Shown piece by piece: positions 1-11,521 of a DNA stretch of 41,718 bases (position 1 is its first letter; every line of letters begins with the position of its first letter). Under the pieces are notes generated by a model. That model did no database searches and was not told where the DNA came from. It worked only from the letters and a program-made list of their open reading frames with translations. The position numbers and the translations under genes are program-made. Source of the stretch: Nemertoderma westbladi (Eukaryota; Xenacoelomorpha; Nemertodermatida; Nemertodermatidae); the NCBI GenBank assembly GCA_032718475.1, contig JAUCBJ010005473.1:1-41718 (forward strand). Direction: 5' to 3'.

Positions 1-1100
1 TGGTCTGCCAGTCTGTAGGTCTGTTCAACTATGTCTGTTTGTCCGACTGTCTGTCTGTGTGTCTGTCAATTATAATTACAGTAATGCTTGTAAAGTTCTA
101 TATAATTTTGGAAACAAACACATTATAATTCCAAAAATTAGATATTATTGATTTACTCATATGAATTTTATGTTTGTTGATGATTGTAGCATTTACCTTA
201 TATAATGAACAGACAGACCGACAAACAGACAGACAGACATGCTGATAAAGAGTCAGACATACAATAAATTACAGACACCTCAGACGTCATAAAATCTCTG
301 TTTGAAACAATTGTGTGTTCTTATACTGTAATTTATTAGATAAATGTACTCGTCTAAAATGGACAGACAGACCGACAAACAGACAGACAGACGCACAGAC
401 AGACAGATAAAAATTAATTTGCTGTCCACCACTTCTGTTCTCACCAGCCGGATACCACATCACAAGGTTGTGTACAGGTTGATCCTGCCTGTGGAAACTG
501 TGCCCTGCAAGCATCAGGCGGCTTCTCTGCAGGGTGATGCTGGGTTTTGACAGAGATATGTTACTATAGTTGTAAAGCACATCATTGCTTATTTATGCGT
601 CATATGTGACGTTATGCAATTTATACAATTTATCCTTGAATAGTCTTGATTACTTGTAAGAATTTTATATTTCATTGATAATTGTATCATGCAATATAAA
701 ATGGGCAGAGGAACTGACAGACAGCCATTCAGTCAGACCGACAGACAGGTACATTTATCATGATACTTAACTTGGATTGTCTTGTTTTACTGATATGAAT
801 TTTATATTTCATTGATAATTGTAGCATACCAGAGAAACAAACAGATGGCGGACAAACGGACATACAGACAGACAGACAAGCAGACAGACAGACTGATAGA
901 CAGAAAGACATAAACGTCGTATAAATTTCATAGACCTCATACGTTATAAAATATCTCAAGTAAGCAATTGAGGGAGCTTACACTGCAAAGTAATAGATAC
1001 AATATACTTAAGTACCATATTGTTCACAGTTTAAAAATTGACAGACACATTTGACAGACAGCCAGACAGACATGAGCGTATATCTTTTTACAAGTTTATG
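1..1100. repeat. CAGA/ACAG microsatellite clusters
   Basis: Short runs of CAGA/GACA type (and the complement TCTG/CTGT near base 1-70) recur at about 1-70, 205-245, 360-412, 712-750, 838-910 and 1038-1072, in AT-rich DNA. The blocks between them are partly similar: 'tttatatttcattgataattgta' style sequence appears at about 665-690 and 795-820. This suggests a larger degenerate repeat rather than independent microsatellites. Open frames through these runs give low-complexity products and I do not take them as coding. Confidence 0.85.
415..600 (-). pseudogene. LINE A 3'-end fragment (RT C-terminal region)
   Basis: On the minus strand this short stretch encodes a recognisable piece of the C-terminal region of the LINE that recurs at 9405, 19262, 20958 and 27530. 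The shared motifs are LYN followed later by AGHSFHRQDQPVHNLVMW, matching AGHCFRREDQPVHN in the better copies. Both ends are lost and the frame runs into a microsatellite. It is a dead fragment. Identification is by the shared motif only. Confidence 0.7.
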
Positions 1101-1420
1101 TCCGAACGGTAGAGCAACAATATGGGGAAATTATCACAAAAATTCAGCAGCTCAACACTTCCAATTTTTCATAGCCTTTCTATATAAATGGGTACTGGAG
1201 AACAGCCAAATAGTAGGGCCAGTTAACGGCTGCACACCAGGAGGATAGAATTATATGAAATATAAATAAATATATGTAACATTTGATAGAATGGATGTAG
1301 TAAGTAGTAGTTTGAAGTAATAGTATACTGTAGGGTGTTGCAGATGCAGAATAGAGAGGTGAAGAAGAAGATGGCATATAGATAGATAGATAGATAATGT
1401 AGGTAAGGTAGAGTAGAAAG
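1100..1420. other. non-coding flank with GATA microsatellite
   Basis: No gene seen. A short (GATA)n run lies at about 1379-1396. Similar AGATAGATA sequence follows the LTR element at 6909-6920, so the element appears to have inserted into this GATA-rich site. Confidence 0.6.
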
Positions 1421-1589
1421 TGGTATATTAGTATATTGTGTATAAAGTAGGCCATGGTAGATAGGCCTACTGGTGGAGGTTTTGCTACCGGTAACTAGTT
1501 TTAGTATGTATTGCAGTGCGGTACTTATAACGGCCAGACAATTGATAATAGACAGGCACGAACAGTAGTCACTCCTTCTATACATTACA
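1421..1589 (+). repeat. 5' LTR (169 bp)
   Basis: Direct repeat of 6736-6904 with 168 of 169 bases identical. It starts TGGTATATT and ends ACATTACA. It is preceded by GAAAG and followed at once by the primer-binding site. It should carry the element promoter and the R region, but I see no convincing TATA box position or polyadenylation signal that would define U3/R/U5. Confidence 0.95.
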
Positions 1590-1608
1590 TGGCGCTGCGA
1601 GTAGGGTC
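1590..1608 (+). other. primer-binding site, probably tRNA-Ser
   Basis: TGGCGCTGCGAGTAGGGTC starts directly after the 5' LTR. The leading TGG pairs with a tRNA CCA end. The following CGC and the GAG-AGG pattern resemble the complement of serine tRNA 3' ends (metazoan tRNA-Ser ends in CGCCA). Mag-type Ty3/gypsy elements are known to use tRNA-Ser. The match is from memory of tRNA sequences and has a few mismatches. Confidence 0.65.
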
Positions 1609-1844
1609 TTACTGATAAAACTACTATATAATAACAGTGTGTTCTAGTTTTATGTGAGACAGAAGGACCACTCTATTATTTATGCTATACGGCGTCAACT
1701 TACCGAACCTGCAGTGCGCAGGACTGCAAGTACTGACTGACTGAAGTACAGAAGTACTGGTAGTGTAATACCGGTACTGAAATATCAGCTAGGCAACTAG
1801 GGCTGGATAGCTCTTGTCCACCATTATCAGGTGAAAGCTGAATA

Positions 1845-3083
1845 ATGACGACTAAAACAGGCCTTGATATTTCTGGTTTGAAGGCATCTCGGCGGGGTTT
1901 CAAATCTGCTGTAACCAAAGCTCAACGTGCTGGTCTAGCAGTGATCGGAAGTTACGAGGCAATTGAACCAGCAGATCGTTCATTTCCGATGTAGATTTCG
2001 ATATGGATTAGTGACTGGTCGAAGAAGTTTGACCGTTTTAGAGAGAGCGATATGGCCGTTTTGTGTCACCCAGATGCAGTAGCAACAGATGGGGACAAAT
2101 ATATTGACGATTTCGAGGAAGATCTACTTAAAGCACAAGAGCAACTAGCTGAGTTTGAAACTCTGGCCAATGCTCTCAATGCGTGTGAATAGCTATTGCG
2201 GCTGCCATGGCCAATTCCAGTACATCCTCAATTAGGCCTACTGATGAAAGACAGTGGCGGGGTAGAGAACTACAGGATAACTTACCTAAAATAACAGCTT
2301 GACGCCCTGTAACACTGGAATGGGATACAGATTTTAGAAGGTTTAAGGAATGGCGAGCTCTGTGGAATAATTACTATAACTTAATGGATCTTGAATCGCG
2401 AAGCCAGACCAAACAAGTTGCATGTTTTTGGGATTGTTGCTCCCCAGGATTTTTAACTATTATTCATCGCACGCTATCAATTCCTACAGATACTGATATA
2501 GATATTGAAGAAATTCATATTCATATTCAAGAATATCTTCGTTCACTCCGTAACACAAATTTGGATTGGCTTTCAATAAGACAGAAAGAAAGCCAAAGTT
2601 ATACTTCTGTGTGTAACGAAATAATCGAGTTGGGAGAGTATGCCAGTACATCAACTGTTACAGCAGATAGGTTGCATACTGCATTATTAATACTTGCGAT
2701 ATCCAATGATCAAGACCGCGAAAAATTAATCGCCCAGGATCCGCCACTATATTTCAATGCATCACGAAAATTTATAATTACATTAGAATCTGCACGAATA
2801 GCTTCTAAAAGCTTAGGAAAGAAGTCATTGTGTTGATACATCTATTAATATAAATAGAACTGAATATAATAAGAGAAAATGGAATGTAAAACAAAGTGAT
2901 GACAAATCCCGCAAAGTTACTAAACCTAGAATTAAGGAAATAAAGAAAAAAGATTTTATTAATACTGATCGATGTGGCCAGTGTGGTCAACGTGGTCATC
3001 AGACAATGAATAAGTGCCCTGCATTAAATTCAACATGTGTTTGTTGTGATGGCAAGGGACATTATTCCATTGTGTGTCCATCA
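1845..3083 (+). pseudogene. gag: gag of the LTR retrotransposon, disrupted
   Basis: Gag would form the particle that packages element RNA. The reading frame starts at ATG 1845 and hits TAG at 1992-1994. It continues in the same frame to about 2190, where the frame changes at a second TAG. The next part reads in another frame through TGA 2300-2302 to TGA 2834-2836, with a capsid-like helical stretch and the open segment 2384-2836. A further frame change at about 2815-2834 brings in a basic linker and two zinc knuckles. The first is C-x2-C-x4-H-x5-C (CGQCGQRGHQTMNKC) and the second C-x2-C-x4-H-x4-C (CVCCDGKGHYSIVC). The damage is a mix of substitutions to stops and indels. I do not see a programmed frameshift site. 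Confidence 0.85.
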
Positions 3084-6000
3084 CAAAAATTCGCTGCAAT
3101 CAACCTCTCCAATCAAAGTGATTCTTTTGAAGAGGATGAATTAGGAGATGATTCAGTTTTATTTATAGATTCACTATACATGAATGAAGAGGAAAATCAT
3201 GATTTATTTATAAACACATCGATTTGTGGTGCCATTGCTGGTGTTAAACCATTAATTGAAGTAAACTTGACATTGAATGATTCCCAGTTTCATTATAGTG
3301 TTACAGCTTGGGCTGATACAGGTGCAGGTGCTACAGTTATGGGTATTGGTATGTTTAATGAGAGTGGATTAGTCAACAAATGTGTGCTTGGTCCCAAGAT
3401 AAAATGTCGCATTTTTACTGTTGGTCGAACAATTTTGGAACAAGTTGGTACATTTAAAGCAATTATATCAGTCGGAATACATACAACCAGTACAACTATT
3501 GTAGTTTGTTTCAATGTTCAGGGATTGTATTTATCTCTAGATACTTGCAAACAGTTAACAATTATAAGTTCAATATTTCCAAAACCTATGGGGAATGATA
3601 ATGTTTCAGTGTCAACTATAACACCCACATCATTGTCCACATCTGGTCTTGCTATAGATGAATGTACAAAAACGACTGCAATTCAGCAGCGCGCACTATA
3701 AAAGAAGCATCATGCCCCAATTCGGATATTTGGCCAAACCATTCTGATTGGCTGAATAATTTACCTAACAACAACAGCAATTTATCACATGAATTTTTGA
3801 ATGAAATTAACTGTAAAATATACAGCATTTATTCAATTGTATTTGATGATGCTAGAGAACTTAGGCCTATGTTTGGTGAAAATAACAATAATAACACTAA
3901 CACTAAAACCAAATGCAGTACCATATGCAGTTCATACTGCCCGTCAAATCCCTTATGCTTTAAGAGATAAAGTCAAACATAATTTAGATTATATGGTTCA
4001 AAGAAAAATTATAGAACCTGTTGGCGATTTTCCAACTGTTTGGTGTCATCCATTAGTTGTGGCCCCAAAACCAAATGGCGATGTACGTCTCTGTGTAGAC
4101 TTAACCAAATAAAATTGCCAGGTTTTACGAACTTCTTACCACACAAAAACACCAAAAGAAGCAATATCTGGTTTAACAATAGAAGACAACTATTTTGCTA
4201 AGATTGACTTAGTGAAAGGATACTGGCAAATGCCGCTTGATACTAAATCACAAGAGTTAACTGTGTTTATCACACCATTTGGAAAATTTAAGTTTTTACG
4301 TTCCCCTATGGGATTTATTTCAACAGGCGATAGTTTTTCATACCGTGGTGATCAGGCTTTCATAGGATTAAATGTTCAGAAAGTTACAGATGACATTGCT
4401 ATGGGGTCTCCAACTATCAGAAAACTTGTGAGCACCGTTTGTGATGTCCTAGAAAAATGTGCATATTATAATCTTACTGTAAACAAAAATAAATATATTC
4501 TTATATCCAAAGAGATTGATTTTGTTGGATATAAAATATCACATGGAAACATATCAGCAGACCCCAACAAAGTGAATGCCATTTCAGACTTTCCAATACC
4601 TACCACTCGGACTGACCTCCGAAGCTTCCTAGGTCTCGTGAACCAATTGGGTTCTTTTAGTTCGAAAGTTGCATCTGCAGCTAGTCCCCTTCGTGGATTA
4701 TTAAGTTCGAGAAACGAATTCATATGGTTACCAGAACATAACCAGTCTTTCAAAAAAGTCAAAGCTGCTTTACTAAGACCCCCTGTTCTTGGAATGTTTG
4801 ACCCGAATGCAGAGACCTGTTTGCAAACAGACGTTTCTCACTTACATGGCATTGGTTTTGTTTTATTGCAAAAACAATCATGATATTGGAAACTTATACA
4901 GTGCGGAAGCAGATTTTTAAAAGAAGCTGAAACCAGATATGCTATAGTTGAATTGGAAGCCTTGGCAATCTTATGGTCGATTCAAAAATGTCATGTTTAT
5001 TTAGCAGGATTAGAATCATTCACTGTAATAACAGATCACAAACCCCTAGAAACAATGTTCAACCGATATGGTCTGATTGATATAGAGAATACCAGGGTAT
5101 TAAATTACCATTCTAAATTGTCCAGTTATAACTTCAATGTTGTATGGAAAAAAGGAAAAGAACATTTAATACCAGATGCTTTATCAAGAGCCCCGATTTC
5201 AGATCCAGATAGCAATAATGATGACTCAGATAATGAACTGATATATGAACAGTCTGCTATATTTTTAAATGCAGTTAATGAGGCAGCCATAAATGGTGAT
5301 ATTCCAGATATTACTCTAGATAAATTGAAGGAATGTGCGAAATCCGATAGTGATTATTTGCTATTGATTGATGCTATACGCAATGATTTTATAATGAAAG
5401 ATTCAGAATTTAGTGCCTATGTTCAACAATTCAGAAAGATTTCCACCATCTGGGGTAAAAGATATATTGAAGCGGTTACATGCAAGTCACCAGGGTATAG
5501 AAAGAACTAAGAGACGGGCATGTCAGTACGTTTACTGGCCTGGATTTAATTCTGATATCACAAATATGTACTGTTGAAACTTTTTTAGAATGTCAACATT
5601 TTCGCCCATCCCTTCCAACTGACCCAATGTTGCAACACATCATTCCGGCTCGAATTTTTCAATCTGTGTCAGCAGATTTTTTTCAGTATGGTGGAGCATA
5701 CTATATAGTATATGTTGATCGCACTTCGGGTTACCCCCTTGTTGATAAGTTTAAGAATGCACCTACAGCATCTGATAATATAAAGGTATTGAGACAATAT
5801 TTCGCAATGTTGGGAGTCCCTAACATCTTTTCATCAGACAATGGGTCTCAATTCGCAGCTGAAGAAACACAACAATTTTTTAGAGAATGGGGAGTCAAGT
5901 GGCAACCATCAACCCCAGGATATCCAAAAAGTAATGGACACGCAGAGGTGAATGTGAAAAAGATAAAATATTTGTTGGCTAAAACTGGTGGCAATATAAA

Positions 6001-6595
6001 TTCGGATGATTTTCTAGCGGGCCTGCTAGAATTACGAAATACTCCAAATGAAGATGGATTATCCCCAGCGCAACAAGTATTCGGTCATCCCTTACAATCA
6101 CTCGTCCCAACTCATTGGAGATCCTATTGTAGCCAGTGGCAGAAAGATGCAGACATTGCTGATAGAAACCGCTTAAACACTGCTGATAAACGGAGATATT
6201 ATTATAATCAATCTGCAGTGGCATTAAAAAATATAAAAGTTGGCTCCACCATTATAGTAAGAGATCTAAATTCTCATAGATGGGATAAGTTGGCTTTAGT
6301 AGTCGAAATGGACAATCATCAACGATACAGGCTCCGTTTCGCATCAGGATGCGTTCTATGGCAAAAAAGATGTTACCTTCGACCCATACAACCCGAATTA
6401 TTAAATATTGATTCCAGTTCCAACAACCAAATGAGTAGTTCTGCTAATGATGTGAATAGACCAACATCAGACTCATACACTAGACCCCAAAACTTACAAA
6501 CAGACATACAACCCTCCATGGATTCTCCAGTGAACCGACGATCAGGGCGAATCTGCAAACCACCAGAAAGATTAACTTACAACTCTTTCGGCTGA
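3084..6595 (+). pseudogene. pol: pol (protease, RT, RNase H, integrase), disrupted
   Basis: The pol region is in functional order but broken. The protease keeps the active-site motif DTGA (about 3313). Frame changes occur near 3690 and 3895. The reverse transcriptase has a TAA (4110-4112) inside a conserved finger motif, and the catalytic box reads VTDD. RNase H is cut by TGA 4881-4883 and resumes in the same frame with TDHKPLE. The integrase HHCC zinc finger is split by frame changes near 5458 and 5580. The catalytic core in the open segment 5627-6595 is complete, with D17, D71 and E107 in that segment, a D-x35-E spacing, followed by a C-terminal domain. No intact polyprotein can be made from this copy. 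Confidence 0.9.
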
Positions 6596-6723
6596 AGATG
6601 TTTTAATTTTCTGATTGTATTTTAACACTGCTAAGATTTTAACTCAGGAAGATCCATAATGAATTTTATAATAAACTGGAAGATTACTTAACCATTTACT
6701 TATACTATTAATATTGGATCTCG

Positions 6724-6735
6724 AAAAAGAGGAGT
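6724..6735 (+). other. polypurine tract
   Basis: GAAAAAGAGGAG plus one T directly precedes the 3' LTR, the expected position for the plus-strand primer of an LTR retrotransposon. Confidence 0.85.
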
Positions 6736-6904
6736 TGGTATATTAGTATATTGTGTATAAAGTAGGCCATGGTAGATAGGCCTACTGGTGGAGGTTTTGC
6801 TACCGGTAACTAGTTTTAGTATGTATTGCAGTGCGGTACTTATAACGGCCAGACAATTGATAATAGACAGGCACGGACAGTAGTCACTCCTTCTATACAT
6901 TACA
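6736..6904 (+). repeat. 3' LTR (169 bp)
   Basis: Copy of 1421-1589 with a single difference. It is followed by GAAAG (6905-6909), the second copy of the target-site duplication. Confidence 0.95.
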
Positions 6905-6909
6905 GAAAG

Positions 6910-9105
6910 TAGATAGATAAGAATAGGAAGGATAGGGACTATGTATTAGGAGGAGTGCTAATTTAGCGATAGATTTATGTTAATTAGCTGGGGCAGACTG
7001 CCCAAACTTCATTTGATGTATAATTTATATACGCCGCTAAGAGTTGAAACAGAGACCTATTTTTCTTAATCCCGGTGAACCAGAAACCTGATAATTATTT
7101 TGGAAAATACCGGAGGCCAGAGCCAGAAATCAGAGACTTTGCTTATTTTTAAATTTATAATTTGGTTATGGCACAAACAGGTACGTATGAACTGAGAACT
7201 ATTTATGGTTGAATTACAGTGAATAAAAGTAATAAAAATAAGTAATAAAAGTACAGTATGGGTTATTGGTACTTGTTACATTAATTTGTTTTGCTACATA
7301 GGGACTCTGTTTGATAAAAAAGGCACTTAATTTACATCTGTTAAAATAATATACCTTTTTGTTGCGATATATGGCGTTGTGTACAGAACAACCCGTTATA
7401 CAGTATAAAATAAGTTAGATAAGTGCGTATTGATGTGCAACCGTAATAATTAGATAGGCTAAATAAAAAATACACAAGTTCATTTTATATTTAGTCGATT
7501 TTATACAGTATGTAGCCCTCTATTTACGTAATTTTATAATAAACCCCTAGTATATTAATTTGCGGTGGGCAAAATTCTATAAAACAAAACACGAATTTTC
7601 CCGTTTTCCAAAATCTATCGAATCAAATACATTTGTGCTAATTTTATTTACATTTCTCTATAAATCGATGTTTGTGCTAAAATAACGCCTAAATTGTGCT
7701 TTTAATAATCGCCAAATTAAGTTGAGGCAATTATGTGCTTTAATTAATGATCGCTAAATTAAGTTTTGCCCACTGGTTGGTCGAAAAACCCAGCTGAGAC
7801 AACCCTGGATGTCGCCTGATTATGTGAACAGATTTAGACATTGCGTCATTCTTACAGTTTAGCAGTAGCCATCTTTAATCTTCGTTTTTTGGTACTTCCG
7901 TTGATTGTAAATTTGCTGCTATCTTCATACATTTGTGACTTTGATAATGATTACTGCTTAGTCTGACACTTTATTTTATATTTCTGATTGCAAATATAAT
8001 TGCCGCATTGTAGTAAACCAAAATCAACGTTTGTTTCCTTCGACTGTCAACTATCAGACTGTTTTACTATGTTTGTACCGTTACGGTAACTGCCCGCTTT
8101 AGCATGTTGGGCTAAGAGTAGGCGCCGCAGGCTCACTGTTTGGAAGCGACGGGAGAAGTTGGAGGATCCAATGCACGGCACTACTGGCGGGGCTGGTGGC
8201 TGCGGTTGGCTGAATTAAGTTTAGGACCGAGGGCTGGTCGCCATTAAGGCTGTAAGGGGCAAGGCGACCTAGATCTTGTCTCTCAGATTTGCTAGAAGGC
8301 TAGTTAGGTAGAAAGATCACATTGGTCTGTGGTGACCTTAGCCGTTTACACTAATGCTATGCTAATGCTACTGCTAAAGCTAATGCTATTTATGTGTAAT
8401 GTTTTAGATAGGCGCTATATTTCTTGATTGTTTCTGTTTTCTATTTATGCTTGTTAAATTACTGTTAGGTCAAATAATACGGTATTTAGGCTGTCTTTAG
8501 TGTAGCCCAGTAATGTAACTAATTAGCGTTACAAATTCTGGAATACCTAAAAATTAGTTCGCAACCCCGTACATTTGAGAGACTGTAATTTACTTTAGCA
8601 CTTAAGAACAAAATTAACGATTTCGTACGCTGCATAGCGGAGAATAGTTTTAGTTATTTATACTTAGGAAATATATTTGGACTAATTTACGCTAGGTGGT
8701 TATCTAAAAAAATAGCGGGTTTGCAAGTCTACAGTCAGCGCTAAGGGCACCAGGATTTAGGTAAATAATTTCCCCCCTTTTTGCAATATTAAATATTCTT
8801 ACATTCAACCTTTGTCCGCCTGACGAACTGCTTTATTTCTCTGTGAAGGGTGAACAATTGGAGTGTTAAGTCGCCGACACTCGTATTAAGTAGCTTGGGA
8901 AGCCAAATCAGATTTATTGTTTGGGTTGTTTCTGTTTCGGCTTGTGCTTAGGCATAGCCTCGTTTAACATTGCCACTGGGCGGCACTTTTGCCGCCTAGT
9001 TTAATTAATATGCCGCCCAGTCAAGCCAGGAATACCTTCAAAAATTGAATCAAACTATACTGATAATTAAATTAAAAATAGTTCGTTTAATCTTTATGCA
9101 CTAAA
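6910..9105. other. long non-coding stretch with a GC-rich patch and hairpin
   Basis: No coding region found on either strand. Most of it is AT-rich. A more GC-rich patch lies at about 8090-8340 with no open frame. Short CTAATG-type repeats lie at 8345-8385. A perfect 11-bp inverted repeat (ACTGGGCGGCA at 8975-8985, TGCCGCCCAGT at 9011-9021) encloses a second small hairpin (GGCGGC / GCCGCC). Confidence 0.6.
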
Positions 9106-9378
9106 CTTTGTTCCTCAACATTCTAAACGTTGTTAGTTTAACCGCTGTCCTATCCTAACATTTTTTCCTCAGATAGTTTAACCGCTGTCATATTACTCAG
9201 TTAGTTTATCCGCTATCCTAACCGTTGTTGTTCCTCAGTTAGTTTATCCGGCGTTCTAAACATTGTTCCACAGTTAGTTTAGTATAACCGCTGTCCCAAC
9301 CTTTGTTCATCAGTTAGTTTAACCGCTGTCTTATCCTAACCTGTGTTCCACAGTTAGTTTAATCAGTTAGTTTAACTT
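9106..9378. repeat. degenerate tandem repeat, about 45-50 bp unit
   Basis: The phrase CAGTTAGTTTAACCGCTGTC recurs about six times with variants, usually followed by a CCTAACnTTTGTTCC-like segment. Unit length varies. I see no coding potential. Confidence 0.75.
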
Positions 9379-9380
9379 AA

Positions 9381-9404
9381 CTCGGTGACTTGAAAGTCAC
9401 CGAG
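9381..9404. other. perfect 10-bp hairpin at the edge of a LINE fragment
   Basis: CTCGGTGACT (9381-9390) pairs exactly with AGTCACCGAG (9395-9404) across a TGAA loop. TTAA on both sides lengthens the stem with a one-base bulge. LINE-derived coding sequence starts just after it. Function unknown. Confidence 0.8.
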
Positions 9405-9905
9405 AATTAATCAGAAACTTAAGGTCCGATTATTTAGAGCAGCAGTAGTTCCAGTACACCTCTATGGGAGTCCATGCTGGGCTCTAACTGCAGAGGACTC
9501 CAAATCTCTGGATGGCACATTCACAAGAATGCTACGCCGGGTTCATTGTGTCAAGTACAATACACACATCTCCAACCAGACACTGTATAACATTGGATGT
9601 GTCTCATTGGTTCCCCCACGCTTGACACTAGGACAAAATTGCCTCCGCTTTGCAGGACATTGCTTTCGCCGTGAGGACCAGCCAGTGCATAATCGTGTAC
9701 TTTGGCAGGCTCATGGAGTGAATAAGCATGGTGGACAGCCCATGACTTTCTTGAGACGCATCTTAAAGGACACTGGCCTTGAAATTGCGGATCATCTAGC
9801 AAATGTCATGGGTGATAGGGAGTTGTGGCGGTGCAATTTTGTCGATAAGCCGGCATAGCATTCTTAAAAATGCAGCTGCCGATCCTAGTAGTATTCTAGT
9901 ACAAG
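9405..9905 (+). pseudogene. LINE A 3' end (C-terminal RT region and 3' tail)
   Basis: A 5'-truncated copy of the APE-type LINE seen best at 27530-30660. The frame can be read from about 9410 (KLKVRLFRAAV, then LYGSPCWALTAEDS) into the open segment 9529-9858. That segment contains RMLRRVH, AGHCFRREDQPVHN and a terminal MGDRELW motif. After the stop there is a 3' tail ending in AAAAATGCAGCTGCCGATCC. The same end occurs inverted at about 20958-21020, so this probably marks the LINE 3' terminus. Confidence 0.85.
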
Positions 9906-10157
9906 TATGGGGAGTAGTTTGGGTATCAAAAAGTGAGTCGGTCACAACAAGTTTATCTCAGAAGTTTTTGCGCTATGCATGGGAATAGATACTGAGTGTA
10001 GCTTAAGAATGAGACAGGGTCTGGGGAGCTGAACCTGAACTGCTGGAAGGTGGGCCAGGCAGCTCGGGAAGTCGATCCCATCTTACTAACTGATTGGTCA
10101 CTTCGCAGATTAACTGACTTATGCAAGTTAATCTAGTTGGATATATATATTAGATGA

Positions 10158-11116
10158 TGGACCACCAAGGAAGAAGCGGAGCTGCCACTCGCCTGCCATG
10201 GGTGCAAGGACTCGAATGTGTACTACCATGGACGATCCGGGGCGGAGTTGAACACTAACATTAAGTCTAATTACGACAAGGGATTGAGGAAGGACAGGTT
10301 GAAGGCATGAGGACCAAATGGAGGTGTTGTTGCGCGAATATGGGAGCCGATGCTGGTATGATTTCGCCACTGACGTGTGTGATATAAGCGCAAATCCCGA
10401 CGAGGAGATCGCTAGAATGTACCATATGAATATGTTTTTATCACACAATGAACCCTTACCCGCCGTGAGAGACCAATTTGATGGAATGCATTTATACCGG
10501 AGAACACGAGGAAAAGAAGAGGAAACGTCGAAGGTCTTCAGTGTGTATAAATTGTTCTATAAATGTAACGAGTGTATGAACAAACAAGACGTCTCCGTCC
10601 CCGATCATATAAATGAACAAAGACCCGAGCCGATATTGACACGGTGTAAGGCGCATCAATTTCTCAGGAATAATGAAGATATCCGATGAGTAACCCGATG
10701 ATAACCGTCGGTTTTAGCGGAAAGAAACCCCCAACGTCTGTTACACCGACGACTACGACTCCGGATCCTTATAGAGAGATTGGAACTCGTACTAATCCTG
10801 CTTTAGTGGATATGACCGCCGCCATTTCGCCTTATCGAGCGCATAAAGATTTGGAGGCGCGGCGCGAAGCGGGTTTGGAACTCTCGAGTCGTTGTTCAAC
10901 ATTCAACCCGCAACATCTGGAGAAAGGGCTCATGCCTGAGTATCAAGATGAGGTAAAGATAAGACGCGGAAAGACAACTCAAGCTGTTCCGACATCCAAT
11001 AGATTCGCGCCATCCATCCATCTACTAACCATATCCACGACCGCGATTTATACGATATTTTTACTCCAAATTATTTCGGGAATATTTATTGCCGAGCCAT
11101 CACAATTGGATTTTAA
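10158..11116 (+). pseudogene. unidentified gene, read in four successive frames
   Basis: I do not recognise the family. Four protein-like segments follow each other without gaps: 10158-10299 (contains CHGCKDSNVYYHGRSG), 10300-10689 (open from ATG 10318, contains EYGSRCWYDFATDVCDIS), 10686-about 11010 (contains TTTTPDPYREIG and RCSTFNPQHLEKG), and about 11012-11116 (contains DRDLYDIFTPNYFGNIY, stop TAA 11114). The segments join only if the frame changes near 10300, 10686 and 11012. The last change lies in a CATC tandem run, where slippage is likely. The hydrophobic tail of the open frame ending at 11153 is probably out of frame. It could be a processed pseudogene, or a real gene damaged by assembly indels. 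Confidence 0.5.
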
Positions 11117-11521
11117 TATATGTTATACTTATTTGTCATTTGATTTAGTTTAGACAGAATTTTTTTTATATAAAAAGGCCGAAAAATATTGAAAGGTAAT
11201 ACTTTTACTTTATAGTCCGTTGGAAATAGTAAATACTTTATGTAATTGTTTGTTATTATTTGTGCTAATATTGTATATTGTGATTATATTGTACTTAACT
11301 CATTTGATTTTGTGTATATGACTTTATTTGTTCTAAAGTTTATTGAAAGAGGCAAAGGAAGTGATTGGGAAGACAAACCCGCGGGTTTGGCTTACTCCTT
11401 TCACAATCCTGGTCCCGATCCCGGAAATCCCGAAAAGTTGGATCCCGTTTAAACACTAATACAGCATTGATATCATTAAACTTTCTAAGCATCCAAACTT
11501 ATCACATTATAAGCACAACTA
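11117..11521. other. non-coding AT-rich stretch
   Basis: Nothing recognisable. It has a poly-T/TATA-rich patch at 11159-11173 and a more GC-rich end near 11380-11450 without a supported reading frame. Confidence 0.5.

Larger units (their letters stand above)
1421..6904 (+). mobile_element. Ty3/gypsy LTR retrotransposon, full length, coding capacity broken
   Basis: This 5484-bp element is bounded by 169-bp direct repeats that begin TG and end CA. The 5-bp sequence GAAAG flanks it on both sides (1416-1420 and 6905-6909), which is a clean target-site duplication. In order it holds the 5' LTR, primer-binding site, gag with capsid-like region and two zinc knuckles, protease, reverse transcriptase, RNase H, integrase, polypurine tract and 3' LTR. 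Integrase after RNase H is the Ty3/gypsy order. There is no envelope-like reading frame after integrase. The LTRs differ at one position (A at 1561, G at the matching 3' base), yet gag-pol has about four in-frame stops and about six frame changes. Confidence 0.93.

Noticed and set aside
1-1100. CRISPR-like array (regular CAGACAGA blocks)
   Set aside because: The blocks are simple-sequence microsatellites of varying length with irregular spacing, in a eukaryotic context.
1180-1585. Minus-strand open frames of 91 and 120 codons
   Set aside because: They run across the 5' LTR and its microsatellite flank. A copy of the same frame occurs in the 3' LTR (6700-6900). Tyr/Ile/Ser-rich low-complexity products.
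2800-2840. Programmed frameshift between gag and pol (the CTTAGG word resembles the Ty1 site)
   Set aside because: CTT is not in the gag frame here, and the frame change lies before the zinc knuckles, not after them. With many other lesions around, a plain indel is simpler.
10686-10689. ATGA stop-start overlap suggesting a bacterial-type operon or horizontal transfer
   Set aside because: No ribosome binding site and no other bacterial feature are present. Further frame changes on both sides make a single frame-shifted eukaryotic gene more likely.
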